A model generated the notes under the pieces. It ran no database searches. It was given only the letters and a program-made list of their open reading frames with translations, and was not told the DNA's origin. Position numbers and translations under genes: made by a program. From NCBI RefSeq assembly GCF_003073045.1, contig NC_037602.1:10030464-10094463 (forward strand): 64,000 nucleotides of DNA, written 5' to 3'. This document shows, one piece after another, positions 1 through 11,865 of the stretch; positions within the stretch are counted from its first letter, which is position 1, and each line of letters starts with the position of its first letter. Origin of the DNA: Pomacea canaliculata. Taxonomy: Eukaryota > Mollusca > Gastropoda > Architaenioglossa > Ampullariidae.

Positions 1-1718
1 TGTTGTTAATGATGCCAATGATAATTTACTGAAGCCGTCTGTCGGTAATACCTCCTATTGTTTTTTCAACTTTGTGGCCTGACCTGGTCAACATCTGTGA
101 CCTGTGACCTGATCTGATGCACCGGGTCACGCAAGAGTGCAACATCCCTCCTGGCACCACAGGAAAAACCCGTCGCTTTGGCTGCAAGCAGCATTTTGTC
201 AAATGGAAAATTATTCCCCGTAGACCGAGGGTACTTGCAATGGTTGGGCGATGTAAGTTGAGCTTCGAGCAAACAACAATCAAGCGTCTGAACAAAAGAG
301 AGCGGTCCCTTCGTTTGCGACCAACCATGGCTGTTCGTCTTCTTTGGCAATCGATGGCCAGATCAGGACGAGAGAGATCCCTGGGGGGAAATGAAAACAT
401 AAATCTACCCGTGTGATGACAACCCTTATTTATCGTTGGATGGGCTGGATTTCGTGAGCATCAGCGTCAAAATTGGGTTGGCCAGAAGCGTGGGGTCGTT
501 TATCGCAGCATGCCTAACCTTTAGTTGACCTGCGGAGTATAAAGCTGGATGCGCAGGGGCGAGGGTCATCGCACAATGATGGGTATTTCGAGCCTCGGTG
601 CAATCTACTACCATGTCTGCACGCAGGTTGTATATGGTCTTGTCTTTCAATAAAAAAATACTGAAAAAATATAAATATATAAAGATAAATCATTGCATTC
701 AATGAAAACTGTTTTAATGTTCGTAGACGATTAAACCTGTCCAGTTTCCAGTTGCTTCTTTTCATACCTCTCTTGTGATTCCCTACCTCATCCCTCCTCC
801 TCCTCTACCTGTTTACAAGCTAATCCCTCCATGGGGAAAATAATCCAGGACGACGTGCCTCGAGTGGCTGCGAAATTTGCTTTGATGAAGCTTTGGTAAA
901 TAATCAGCAAGGCCACTGTCATCTGATGGGTTTTGCGATCGAAAACGTGAGGGATTTTCACAACGATTGGGATTGAAGCAGGAAGAGTCAAGTTTCGGCA
1001 ACAAGGACCTTGTTTATCTATAAACTGGAAAGCTTTTGCTCCGCTTTGCTGGTTTTCTTCTATTGGTTTCCTTAAGTTTTTGCTGTCTTTGACTGAAGCG
1101 AAATAACTCGCAGACTTTGGTTGGAAGCAAGACAGTTGACCTAGCGGATTCTTGATGAAGTGAAATCTCTTCAAGTGAATTTGCTAATTTGAAATATGAT
1201 TTCCTCAAAGACTGACGAATGGAATAAGAAATATTGTTTGCTTAACTTTTCTTCCGAAAGCAAAACTTCTACCCTTCTAAGAGTTGTATTCCCTCGCCCT
1301 TTTCGCCAACTATAACTCATTGTGCGTGTGTTACTTATCGATGTGTCAACCGGTCTGTTCAAAGGTCTGTATTCTCTCTGGTTTACACTACCCGTCCTCA
1401 CAACATACCCGGGGTACTATCAGCTGAAATCTCCATTTATTTGTCCTGGCGCCTGTAGTCTGTGACAGGCTCATCATGCTCTCTAGAAATAAAAGACATA
1501 AAGATGTAAATGTCATGAAAGACGTCGGTGACATGAAGACATGACAAATGATTGTATCCTCATAGTCTGTGGCAATAATTGTAACCAGTCCACGAGGACA
1601 TTGATCCAAGTTTGGCAGGGAAACAAACCCTATCTGTTTACCTAGCAACATCTTCAGTCACGTGACATGCAATTGTTTTGTTGTTGTTTGTTATGGGAGT
1701 TTTGTTTGTTGTTTGTGT

Positions 1719-1719
<1 letters not shown>

Positions 1720-1760
<41 letters not shown>
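1720..1760. repeat. (GTT)n microsatellite
   Basis: About 13 uninterrupted GTT units, with a looser GTTT-rich flank upstream from 1676. Confidence 0.95.
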
Positions 1761-1761
<1 letters not shown>

Positions 1762-2348
1762 ACTATTGCTGCTGATGATAGTGACGTAGGTCGTGCTTGC
1801 ATCTCGCGGTTCTAACCATCATGAATTAGAAATCTTGACAAGCAGGAAGTCGAGCTTAGCAAAGAAACAAATGACAATACATTGGGTGGGGATGGGGATG
1901 AAGACCTGTATAGAACAACATCAGTCAGTCAGACCTACTGCCCTTAACACAGGTCATTGTAAACGGTTTTTATCCACATCTCTAGTCTGTCCCCTCCCAC
2001 CATCGAGTCTGCCTCTTCCCTCCCACCTTGTCTGTCCACCCACCCCAACCCATATCTGCTACTCTCCCCTCTGTCAAGGGAAGAGAGACTTTACCTGACT
2101 GTTGCAGTATGATCATGGAGTGTTTACGAGAAATGTAAGTTGGTGTGTAATACACTTTCCTCTCCTAGTAACCCAGGCATGACGTGACCTACTATTTTTT
2201 CAGATGTTTCTCTGGCGACATACATAAATCTCCTTGAGGAAATGAAGAATCTGCTTTGATGCATCTTTGATGTATCTGTGATGTCTGGCAGCTTTACTGC
2301 CTTTCTCTCTCTCCCTCCTAATGTTGTCTGACTAGGTCTTCTTTCCAT

Positions 2349-2665
2349 TCGCTACCTCTCTTTTTCTCCACCACTCTCTCTCTCTCTCTCTCGATATACC
2401 TCACTAGTTTTCATGTTTGCTTATTCTTTTTTTTCTCTCTCTCTTTCTCTTTGTCTTTTTTCCACACCTGTCACACTCTCTCTTTCTCCACCTCTCTTTC
2501 TTTCTCTCACTCCTCTTCCTTTCTATTTCCCTCTCCCTCTCTCCCTATTCTCCTTCCGTGAATCTTTTCTTCTTCAACCCTTCCTTTGTCCACATCCCTT
2601 TTCTACATTTTCTACCCCTCTTATCTTCATCCCCCTCTCTTCTTTTTCCTCTTTACCCTGGGTTC
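2349..2665. repeat. Polypyrimidine tract with (CT)n core
   Basis: Over 300 bases composed almost only of C and T on the plus strand, with a perfect CT run near 2373-2391. Apparent open frames across it are compositional artefacts. Confidence 0.9.
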
Positions 2666-3117
2666 AATCGTTTGCTCCTCCTACCGCGGGTATCACAGGC
2701 ACAGTATCAAATCTCCATTTTTAAGCGCGGATGTCGAAGAGTTTGGCGACGGCAGTGTGCGTGTAGAGATACCACAAAACAAAATGCCTGCACGCCTACA
2801 GGGCGCCCTGCTCTCACCACGAGGCTGAAAATTTAATTTTTCGAGGGCCCTGAAGACAGCAATAATGCAAAGTAAGGACCAGCGGCAAAAAATGGCCTAA
2901 TGATGAGAGCTGTCTTCCTTCCGCTTGATCCCTAAACAATCTCCCTTCGTAATAAAACACAGGCCGATGGCAGTTGGCTGGCAATCTTTAGTCGGAGCTA
3001 ACAGAGATTAGAAGTTGAACTCACCGGACGAGAGGACCTGGGGTAAGGGTAACTGGGTGGTTAAAAAGGGGAGAAAATTTATCGATGAGTTTTGTCTCGC
3101 TAATCACTTAACTTGTA

Positions 3118-3165
3118 GGGGGACAGGGGGGGGACAAGGGGGGCAGGGGGATAGGGGCGACAGGG
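3118..3165 (+). other. G-quadruplex-capable G-tract cluster
   Basis: Six G runs of 3-8 bases (3118-3122, 3126-3133, 3138-3143, 3146-3150, 3154-3157, 3163-3165) separated by spacers of 2-5 bases. This meets the usual pattern for an intramolecular G-quadruplex with spare tracts. Confidence 0.7.
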
Positions 3166-3483
3166 CTCCAGAGCGGGAAAGCTGGAATTGGTTTCTTGTC
3201 TGTGCCAATCAGTACAATTTGTCTTTGCACTTTCTCGAGAAAGAGATCTTACAAATCCGGTAGAGTGAACTCGATGAACTATGTCATTTATTTCTATTTG
3301 AGTGCAATCACGTGTCGTGAAGTACCCATCAGTAGAAGGACATAAAACTGAGCGTTCATCTCTTCCGAGAAGTCGTATGTACATTTATATTTGTAATACA
3401 TACCCTTGGCACTTTAAAAAAAAAAACTGTATCTAAAGAACATTCACTGTCAATAGAAATAGACAACACACAAACACAAACAA

Positions 3484-3560
3484 AATAGTGCATAATATAT
3501 ATATAATGCACTATATAATACATTACAGTATACTATATAATACAGTACATATTACTTGAT
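3484..3560. repeat. AT-rich alternating TA tract
   Basis: Repeated ATATATA and ACTATATAATACA-like units; low complexity. Confidence 0.7.
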
Positions 3561-3592
3561 TATGATAATAAATAACGATTGTATGTCCACGC

Positions 3593-3657
3593 TATGAGTC
3601 GCACATTGACTCATTTCTCACACAGTACCGCCGTAAAGCGACTCATAACTGTGTGAG
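3593..3657. repeat. Two interleaved perfect 10-bp inverted repeats
   Basis: TATGAGTCGC (3593-3602) pairs with GCGACTCATA (3638-3647). CTCACACAGT (3617-3626) pairs with ACTGTGTGAG (3648-3657). The order A-B-A'-B' is the topology of an H-type pseudoknot if transcribed, with A' and B' directly abutting. Confidence 0.75.
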
Positions 3658-4694
3658 GGTTGGAGGAGGGGAACGAGAGAAAAAATGAGAGAGTGACAGT
3701 AATTTTTTTTTATAAAACCTGCATGAGGTGCATTAAGAAAATTACAGAGCTTTTAGAACAGATGAAAACTCTAATTTTCTTTGTGTGTGTCTCTGGTGTG
3801 AACTCTCTCGACTCAGGGGACTTTAACATTTCAAGCTTCAAATATAATGATGCAACTAGTGCCAAGCAAAAACACTGTGTGTGCGCGTGCGTGCGCTGTT
3901 TATCTTTGGTGTCGCAACGCTCCTTTGATCTCAGTGTCCCTGAAGTGGGTCTGGCACCATGAAAAGCATAAAATTGAAATCTTTGTTAACGCCTCTTGAA
4001 AAGCTGGACTTAACCACTCCATCCCTAGTCTAACCCACTCTTCCGCGAAAAAAAAGGGTGTGCCGGGTGCGCAGTGACGACCTGCTCGCGCACAACCTCT
4101 ATAGACGACGACCGACTGATAGAAAGATCTGACTTGTCTTTGTACCACCCTCAAACTCCCCTCAAAAAGCTTTTATCACTCTTTGTTTTCCTTTGTTGGA
4201 AGCTCCCACAAGTAATAAACTACACCAACAGAAAGTCACCCTCAATCACCCAGTTACTCACACTCGACAACTCAGCGATGATAGTCAGAGGCTCACTATG
4301 ATTGGTGTTACCTGCTACGGTTGAGAAAACTTGATATTCATTTGCCAGTCTTGTTCAAGAGGGATATCACACTTGGTAAGAAGGACTTGACGAAAGCACT
4401 CTTCTTGGCGACAATGATTTTCCACATCGCCACTCTCGTCTAACATCTGTCAGTTTGTGAAAGTTGTGTGTGAAGGTCACAAAAATACAATAGTTTGTTA
4501 CAGGACATTGGAACTTTAGTCAATATGATAAGTGAACTGTGTTGGAAATACATTTTTCAATACAATCTGCAGCTTTATAAAGACTTTTCGAAGTCTGCCG
4601 CTTCAACCGTAATGGCAACATCAATTTCTTAATTTTTGAAATTGAATTTTCGAGGGAGCATGACCTTTTGCTAAAGATAGCTTCATCAACAGCT

Positions 4695-4829
4695 TCAAAA
4701 ATGCATTGTGAAGATCTGTTGTGATGAGCGTGAGCTCAAAACCCGAGAGGGAAGCTCAGAGCACGTCCTGCCGTCCACAAGTGTCAAACTAAGTGTGACG
4801 AAAAGAACACAAAGCATAACCTTTGTCAT
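4695..4829 (-). CDS. Doubtful 44-codon ORF with signal-peptide-like N-terminus
   Basis: The frame reads MTKVMLCVLFVTLSLTLVDG, a well-formed secretion signal with a possible cleavage after VDG, then 24 polar residues and a stop. No family is recognised and there is one Cys after the predicted cut. It could be a first exon fragment or chance. Confidence 0.18.
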   Translation of the reverse strand: MTKVMLCVLFVTLSLTLVDGRTCSELPSRVLSSRSSQQIFTMHF

Positions 4830-5859
4830 CCCAATGGAGAGAACCCTGAACCCCGTTCCCTGGAGTCCCCACCCCACCGCTGCCTATAATCTGACAAGAT
4901 TTCCATCACATCATCAACGGAATACCGTGCATGGCTTAGATGACCTGATCGGTCAAAATGAGCCCTCATCTCACTCTGTTATATTCTTTTAAAATAATAG
5001 AAAAAGGTTCATTTTTAACAGATGTTGCTCACTTTTTAAACTATAAACAAAATAATTTATTAGGACGTTCTCTGTGAGCATCAGTGGCTTACAGAGGCCA
5101 AGACTCACCTGCGTCCTACCCTTTGAGAAGAGGACCCAGTATCTCTTACAAGTTCACTCGAGTAGTTCCACTGTGAATGTCCCTAACTTTAGTCAACAAA
5201 GGTCGGGTAGTGAGTTCTAGAATATCATCCAATCTCGTTCTAAATTAATTAATAAACCCTACATATTGTCTGAATATATTACAGCACATAAGGCTTGGTA
5301 AAACCACTTTTTAAAAAAACTGAAATTATCGGACTTTGAAGGTAAAAGCACTGTTTGATGTTTTGATTCTGATAATCTGTGTATTAAAGTCGCCCTTTAA
5401 TCAAGTGTGCTTTAACATTTGATTAACATTTATTTTGTTGTAGATTCTAAAGATGTGTCTGGGGTCCCCCCCCTCCCATCAGGGTTAATAATTAAAAAAT
5501 AAAAGAATTAGAATGTATGATACTTCAAGCAGCTGCATGATAAAAGCTAGAGGTGTGGCGATGACTGTCAAAGACTTTTGGATTTACTACAAGAAAAAAT
5601 TGTAACGATCATGAATTTTGAGAAAATAATAATTTATATTTCCATGCTGTTTTTATTCTTCATGCATAGACCGGTGTCTCATGATAACAACTTCTCGGGT
5701 GAGATACCTGTGATTTTCAATGAATTAGTCTGTTGGTCACCGAGTTCGCTTACATCCAGAATAATTATTTAGGTACAGCACACCAGTGCTGAAGTTTCGC
5801 TGTTTCTGCTAAGCAGCAGCAATTGTCGCCCTTCATCACTGTCATTGTGTCTCGGCTGT

Positions 5860-6070
5860 GTAGCGTGCGGGCGGCGGCAGGGGGCGCTACCGGCGCTTGC
5901 GTTTGACAGACGCGGCATCCCATAATCTCCGTGAACACAGAGGCGCGTGGCAGTCACGTGGGCACATGACGAATCGTTCGCTCTTCCACCTTTTTTTTTT
6001 CTTCCCTGCGACAGACGACGTGACGTCAGACAGCCTGCGGCTATCCACTTCCTGTTTTTCCTTGGGGGCA
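5860..6070. promoter_or_regulatory. CpG-rich patch with CTCF-like and CRE motifs, possible promoter or insulator
   Basis: The patch is CpG-rich against AT-rich flanks. It contains GCGGCAGGGGGCGC (5874-5887), which fits 12 of 14 positions of the animal CTCF consensus, and a perfect cAMP-response element TGACGTCA (6021-6028). No attached gene is identified. Confidence 0.35.
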
Positions 6071-8686
6071 ATAACTCGGTGATTATTCGTATGCAGGCTG
6101 TAAGATGTTTCTTCCTGATGCTTGGGTGGAAAGTTTACTTAACTGCAGACATGCTTGCAAACTTTTCATTTCCTTTATAAAGTTTGGAAGTTAAAAATAT
6201 TGATAAAAGTGCTTCGGGAAGTGGTATTAGTGTGGCGTTTTCCTCCCTGGTGTTGACCTCGTCGAGAGAATTTTAGCCAAGTTCTAAAGAATCGTTTTTA
6301 ATTAAAACTTATAAATGTGAGAGTGACGTCCGCTTTGATTGCAGTTGTTTGCCCTTGTGTACGATAGTTTGCTGACTGGAGTAGACTGGGTGAGAGTGCT
6401 CGTAACTTTGGAAACTTTGTTAGTTGTTTGGTTAATTGTTTGGTTGGTTTTTTTACCTATTTTAAGAAAAAAAAATTGTTGAGAAACAATGTTGTTTTAC
6501 AAATGAGATAGGTTCGTCATAACGAAACAAAGCAGTAAGCAGGCGACATCATGCAACACACTTTAAACAATAAACATGAACAAGTAAGAAGAACACTCGC
6601 CTCTGTTACATTTTTTTTTCATCGTTTTCTGATGCCGAAAAATTAGCTCTTATTATTCTTTTTTGAGCCATCTCCTTTTTTTTTTCTTTTGTTCTTTCTT
6701 GCAGCAGCTTACTGAGGTCCATGGGGTAATAATTTTCGGTTCAGGAATTGAATGTCCGACTTTTGCGATGCCCCTCAGAAAGTTATTTCCCCGGAGCCAC
6801 ACGTGGGTCCCCACGTGGTTGTGTTTCGTTTCCTTGTGGTAGTTGAGGCCTTTCAGTTCCAATCAGTCATTGCCCCCACACGTTCACACTTCTGTGTGGG
6901 AAATGATGAGGTGTGAAGTTTCTGGCGGCGACCCAGCCGCTCCTGTCAGCGACTTATGACAGCAGCTGACCGGTCGTCTGAAGTAAGGCCATCCGGACCT
7001 CGGGCAGGGTAGCAGGCCAAACACTAGGTTAAAGTTACCCTCGTAGTCGCAGCAAAACAAGACACTCAGTCGTCTCTTGACCTGCATCTGTCACTTGGAT
7101 AGATGAGGAAGCTGACAGGACCTACCACTCTTGACTACTGTGTCAGCAGGACGACCAGTCCAGTCTTTAACGTTCGTAAGCCATCGTGGATGGTCATCTA
7201 TCACTATCACTAAATATACACACGTCAGCAAGTAAGCACGAGATTAACACAATAGTCATCCTCTGTGCCTCCTTGTACAGCTACCCTCCTGCTGCACTAA
7301 CTAACCCTTTAGACACTGCTACACCGAGCCACCCCGTTACTCAACCTTTGAGGACCCTGCCGACCTCCACCTTATCCACTCGGTCTACAGTGACAATTTG
7401 TTTTAGTTTTATTTATTTTTTTGTTTTTTTTTGTTTTTTTTGGTAGGGAGGGGGTAATTTTTCTTTCCTGCCTGCGCTGTCACGAATAAGGTTAATTAAG
7501 AATGGCACACAACTGTTGCTGCTGATGTCTGCGGTTTCAGAACTCAACACACGAAGTATTAGGCTCTAAGATGAAAAACAAAACAAGAGCCAAAAGATTC
7601 CATAAAAAAAATATAGGATTTAAGTAGTTGAAGATGCTGTTGACAAGATTATATTGGCGGTGATGTTGTTCTGCATATTATAAAGAGATAAATAAAATCT
7701 GTTTTTCGGACCCTGACAGACAGGCATGTCCTACATCAAACTCTGCAGTCGGGCAGGTGAAAGTTTCGCTATAAAAATAACATCTTGCTTACAAGCACTT
7801 ACAGAAGGTAGAGGTCTATTTTATATATCGTGCACATACCGACAGAAGCTCTGTCATCCATATTAACAAATACTGTCACAAGCTCTGACATACATACAAA
7901 CACCCACTGACACAAGCCTTGTCATACATACAAACACATACCTATCGTTCATTCATTATCCATTTAGTCATCCATCGCCCTGTGTTTTCTTCATAATCTG
8001 GTTTCTGTACTCTTACATACTGACCACCATACTGTGTGTGCATGGATTCCTCAAAACTGTTTTCCTTGTATTAGTCTTGATTTTTTTCTGTTTCAGCGGA
8101 CACATCGAATGTGAAGCGAGGTAAGGAGAGAAGTGTGTTGTAAGCCTACATCAGACTATTTTGCTGCAAAATTATAATATTTCTCAGCTGTAAACGCACA
8201 TCACACTACTCTGTTGTAAGAATACATCAGGTTGGAATACATCAGACTTATCTGTTGCAAGAACGCATATCAACATTTCCAACCGTAGGCATACTACATC
8301 GCATCTCATTTATAGGCATGCATGAGATTATTGTAATTGTTTCATCTGATTGTTCATTGTTATTAAGTGAAACGTTTCTCTCCATCTTTTTTTTCTTTGA
8401 TCGCTTGTGTATGAGAGAGATAGACTGCGTGTTCGGCCTCCTTTACCTCTATGTCTAGAATACAACATGCGTGTGCATGTGTGCGAAGTCGGAGGGCGCT
8501 AGAAGCGAATTTAAATAAACACATGATTAAGATACACTTAATTCTTCAATCGATTCTTTCTCCCTTTTTTTCTCCACTCCTTCCCCTCTCATTCCGATGT
8601 GCTAACAGATGTGTAGGTAACCGAAGACTTTTGTGCTTTCTGTTTTTGAACAAGGATCCGGCATCTCGCAGACCACCAGATCACCC

Positions 8687-8800
8687 ATGCGCGGCGAGAA
8701 CCGGGCCGTGACCTTCACCTTTCTCCTTGGCAACGCCTTGACAGTGACACTCCTTGTGGCCTTCATCTCCATAGTTACTTTTAACATCGTTACCACGTGA
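8687..8800 (+). CDS. Doubtful 37-codon ORF, single transmembrane segment
   Basis: MRGENRAV is followed by about 27 hydrophobic residues (TFTFLLGNALTVTLLVAFIS and on) and a stop. Codons are GC-rich at third positions, unlike the surrounding AT-rich DNA, and the frame is also open upstream of the ATG. It might be one exon of a type II membrane protein whose other exons I cannot see. No family is recognised. Confidence 0.22.
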   Translation: MRGENRAVTFTFLLGNALTVTLLVAFISIVTFNIVTT

Positions 8801-11790
8801 CGTCCAACGTGACGGCGTTCGTTCGTGCTGGTGATAAAAATGCTGTTGCGTTGCTGGAACCCGTTTGACAGGAAGTGCCCAATCGTCCTAAACACAGCTC
8901 AATGGGGGAATCAACCCACACCTGTAAAAATTTTCAGAAGAAGATCTTGAGAAGATCATGACCTGCGAATTTCTTCTTTTTTCCGCAAAGAGTATACATG
9001 CCGTAGGTGAACCAATCTTTATTTCTTTGTGCATCCTTCTTAGCACAATTGTCTGTCTGTCTTTCGTTTTATTCACTTTCTTTAGTTTGTTCTTTCTTAT
9101 GATAGCTTCCACAAAAGCTTCTTTCCTCCAGAGATTGTGGAATACTGTGGCCATCATTATGTTATCCGTAAACTGACGATAAGATGCACAGATGTCTCGG
9201 AGAAAGAAAGTCTGCTAGAAATGGAATACGACAGAGAGCAGCAGCATCAACAGAGTTCATCCCTGATAAGTAGCCCACCACTGATAGGTACCTCAAACTG
9301 GATGACAAAAGAATGGAGTTATGAATAAGTGACTTGATTGTTGTTTCTTTTTTCTCTATCTCCTGTTCTTTCTTTTATTCTCTAGACTTCTTTCTCTTCA
9401 TCCTTGTTGTCACGTTCACCAATTATTGAATTGTATTTCTATGACCCTTATCGAAATACTATAAGAGGTCGTAAATCAGCATACACCAACTTCAGGTGGA
9501 AGTGTTGATATTACCGCTATAAATATGACTATACATAAAAGGAGATAAACAGCCGGCATGTTACACTAAAATCACAGATGTTCTGGACAAAAGTGAGAAC
9601 AGCTCAAATTTTCTTACGAACAAAATGAAACCGAAGAATCATGTTTTATTTTCACGACATGTGGGAGACTCAAAAGTTTGTGAGGCTTTCATCGAATCCA
9701 GCCATGCCATATCTAATTCACGCACAGACAACAAAGCACTCGTCAACATGTCGTCATCATCACGTGAGAATCAGTGAACTCTAAACACAGATGAAGGTAA
9801 ACAGATTGGACACATGTGACGGATTTGACAGTTCCAGTTGAAGGACCAATCGGAGGCAGGCAAGACTACTCGCCGTGGAATGAACGCAGGTACCGACGGT
9901 AAAACAAATAAATAACAAACAATGTTACCATGGACACCAGCGACACACAGAGTCTGGAGTAAGAGTGTGGTGGAATGTAACGGTCATGGATGAGTTCAGA
10001 AACAGAAAATGTACTTAATGGGTCGTAACCACGGCAACAATTATTAAGCAGAAATACCTTGCCCCAGTCTTAGCTAAGAACAAGAAAAGTTGCAGTGTCA
10101 CGTGATCAGAATCAGGCGCTTACGAAGGAGATCGGCTGATTTACATATCCCCCCGTGTTGTGGACGGTCCACAGGTAACAGAGGGCGTGTTACTGCTGTG
10201 GGCACTGAGGAGAGAGAAAGCAATCCCGGGTGTATGGATGTTCCTCTGGTTCACCACTACGTCCCCAGATCGTGGAGGTAAGAAACTCGTTACTCCAGGA
10301 TTCTGAAGATGTCAGACTGAAGGTGTTTCACACGACACAGCTGAAGTTTCAGAAACAATTGTGGACGCGCATAATATGCACATGTCTAGATTCTTCTAGA
10401 AGAAACACCCGGAAATCGGCATCTGTAGATGACTCGTTGTGGAAAACGTGGAACAATTTCGGTGATATAAATTTTGTGAATGATGAAGAATAACTCTTTT
10501 TAAAGCGGAAGAAGCTTTGCCATCTGTGTGGTGTTCACTCCCTTTCCCAAGTCCTCCCTCCCCATCTCCCATTCACTTCCTCTGATTCCAGTGCAAGTAG
10601 CTAGTTTTAAAAAAATGCTTTAGTGGAAATGTTCTTAGCTATCATGTTGACAATGTGTTTATTTAAACTATTTTTGATGACTGATTGACATTTGTTAGGC
10701 TGCCGTGTCATCCGCTGCACGGATCAGACTCTCACCCATCGCGTGGCGTCAGACATCGACTTTGTTCTCTCAGGGCTGTTTAGAATTTCCCGAAGTTTGT
10801 TTTAGCGAGGGTTTCCCTTTACTTTGTGAGTATTTTTGTCTTGTTCTTCACATTTTCAGTTTTGTTATTGCTTTTAGAACGATGTTTAAAATATTTCTTG
10901 AGATGGATACTGAAAACATCAGACGATGTTTACTTTTGCTTATACACTGTTGTTCATTCGTCTCATGTTTCATCATGTAACAGTCATATTAATGTATTGG
11001 GGTGCTACTGTTCTGCTGGTTGTTTAACAAACTTTAGAACGATAATTGACGCTTTCTAGATGTTTTTACTTGGCCTCTTTCGTGTCACAAATTATAGACA
11101 GTAGAACATTTGCGGACATCCGCTATTTAAGTGGTGGCAAAGATCTTGTCTTCATTGAAGATAGAGTCTGGCTTTCGAAGGTGACAGAAGGAATATAAAG
11201 AAAAATTGACCAATTTTTAGGATTATTGCTTGTATTTGTTACTGTTAACAAACATCAGTGAAAATTAGGGATGCTGGCACTGAAACCAAGCACCTGTTCC
11301 CATCGCCAGGACTATTTTTTTCCTGAGCTAGACCTTAAGTATGAGATAAAAATGCACGTCCCCAGCACTACACGGCCCTGCTGGTGAAGCACTTGGGAAT
11401 CTGTATGTACAAGCAGGTGTGAATAAACAGGCGACTAGTTTTGCATTAGCCATAGACAAGATGCTCTTTTCTTCTGTGTAGGCATTAAAGAGTAGATAGA
11501 GGTTTAAAATTAACTCTAGTAAAGCTCTTGATTTACTTCTATTTCTCCCCACCCAAATCATCCGAGGGATTAATATCGTTCGAAGTCCCTTTCGTGTCGA
11601 CAATCAGGTAAATTTTTATTTTTTGTTATTGGTGGTTAGAATCTACAAAGTATTGGTTAAGATTTTAATGCGACTTTGTGTCACAGAATCATTGTAATCA
11701 ATAGACAACTACGCCCACAACGATATTCAGGGAACCTCGAATGTTGTGACATGAACGACTTGGTCCGAGTACGGCCGGTACCAGTTCAGG

Positions 11791-11865
11791 GAATGATGAT
11801 GCAGATGCTGATGATGATGATGGCCGGTGCCAGTTCAAGGAAATTATTATTATTATTATTATTCG
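11791..11865. repeat. (ATG)n and (TTA)n microsatellites
   Basis: Two short trinucleotide arrays, ATG-type at about 11794-11822 and TTA-type at about 11842-11863, each preceded by a GGCCGGT..CCAGTTCA(A/G)GGAA block, so the flank is itself duplicated. Confidence 0.8.

Noticed and set aside
117..416. Overlapping ORFs of 94-124 codons on both strands at the left edge
   Set aside because: No recognisable domain and mutually overlapping in three frames.
1657..1666. Perfect GTCACGTGAC with no nearby gene
   Set aside because: Identical to the SNX27 CLEAR motif but lacks any adjacent start or transcript evidence; not called as a regulatory feature.
2413..2836. Overlapping open frames of 80-139 codons
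   Set aside because: They are translations of the polypyrimidine tract (Ser/Leu/Phe/Pro only) in several frames at once.
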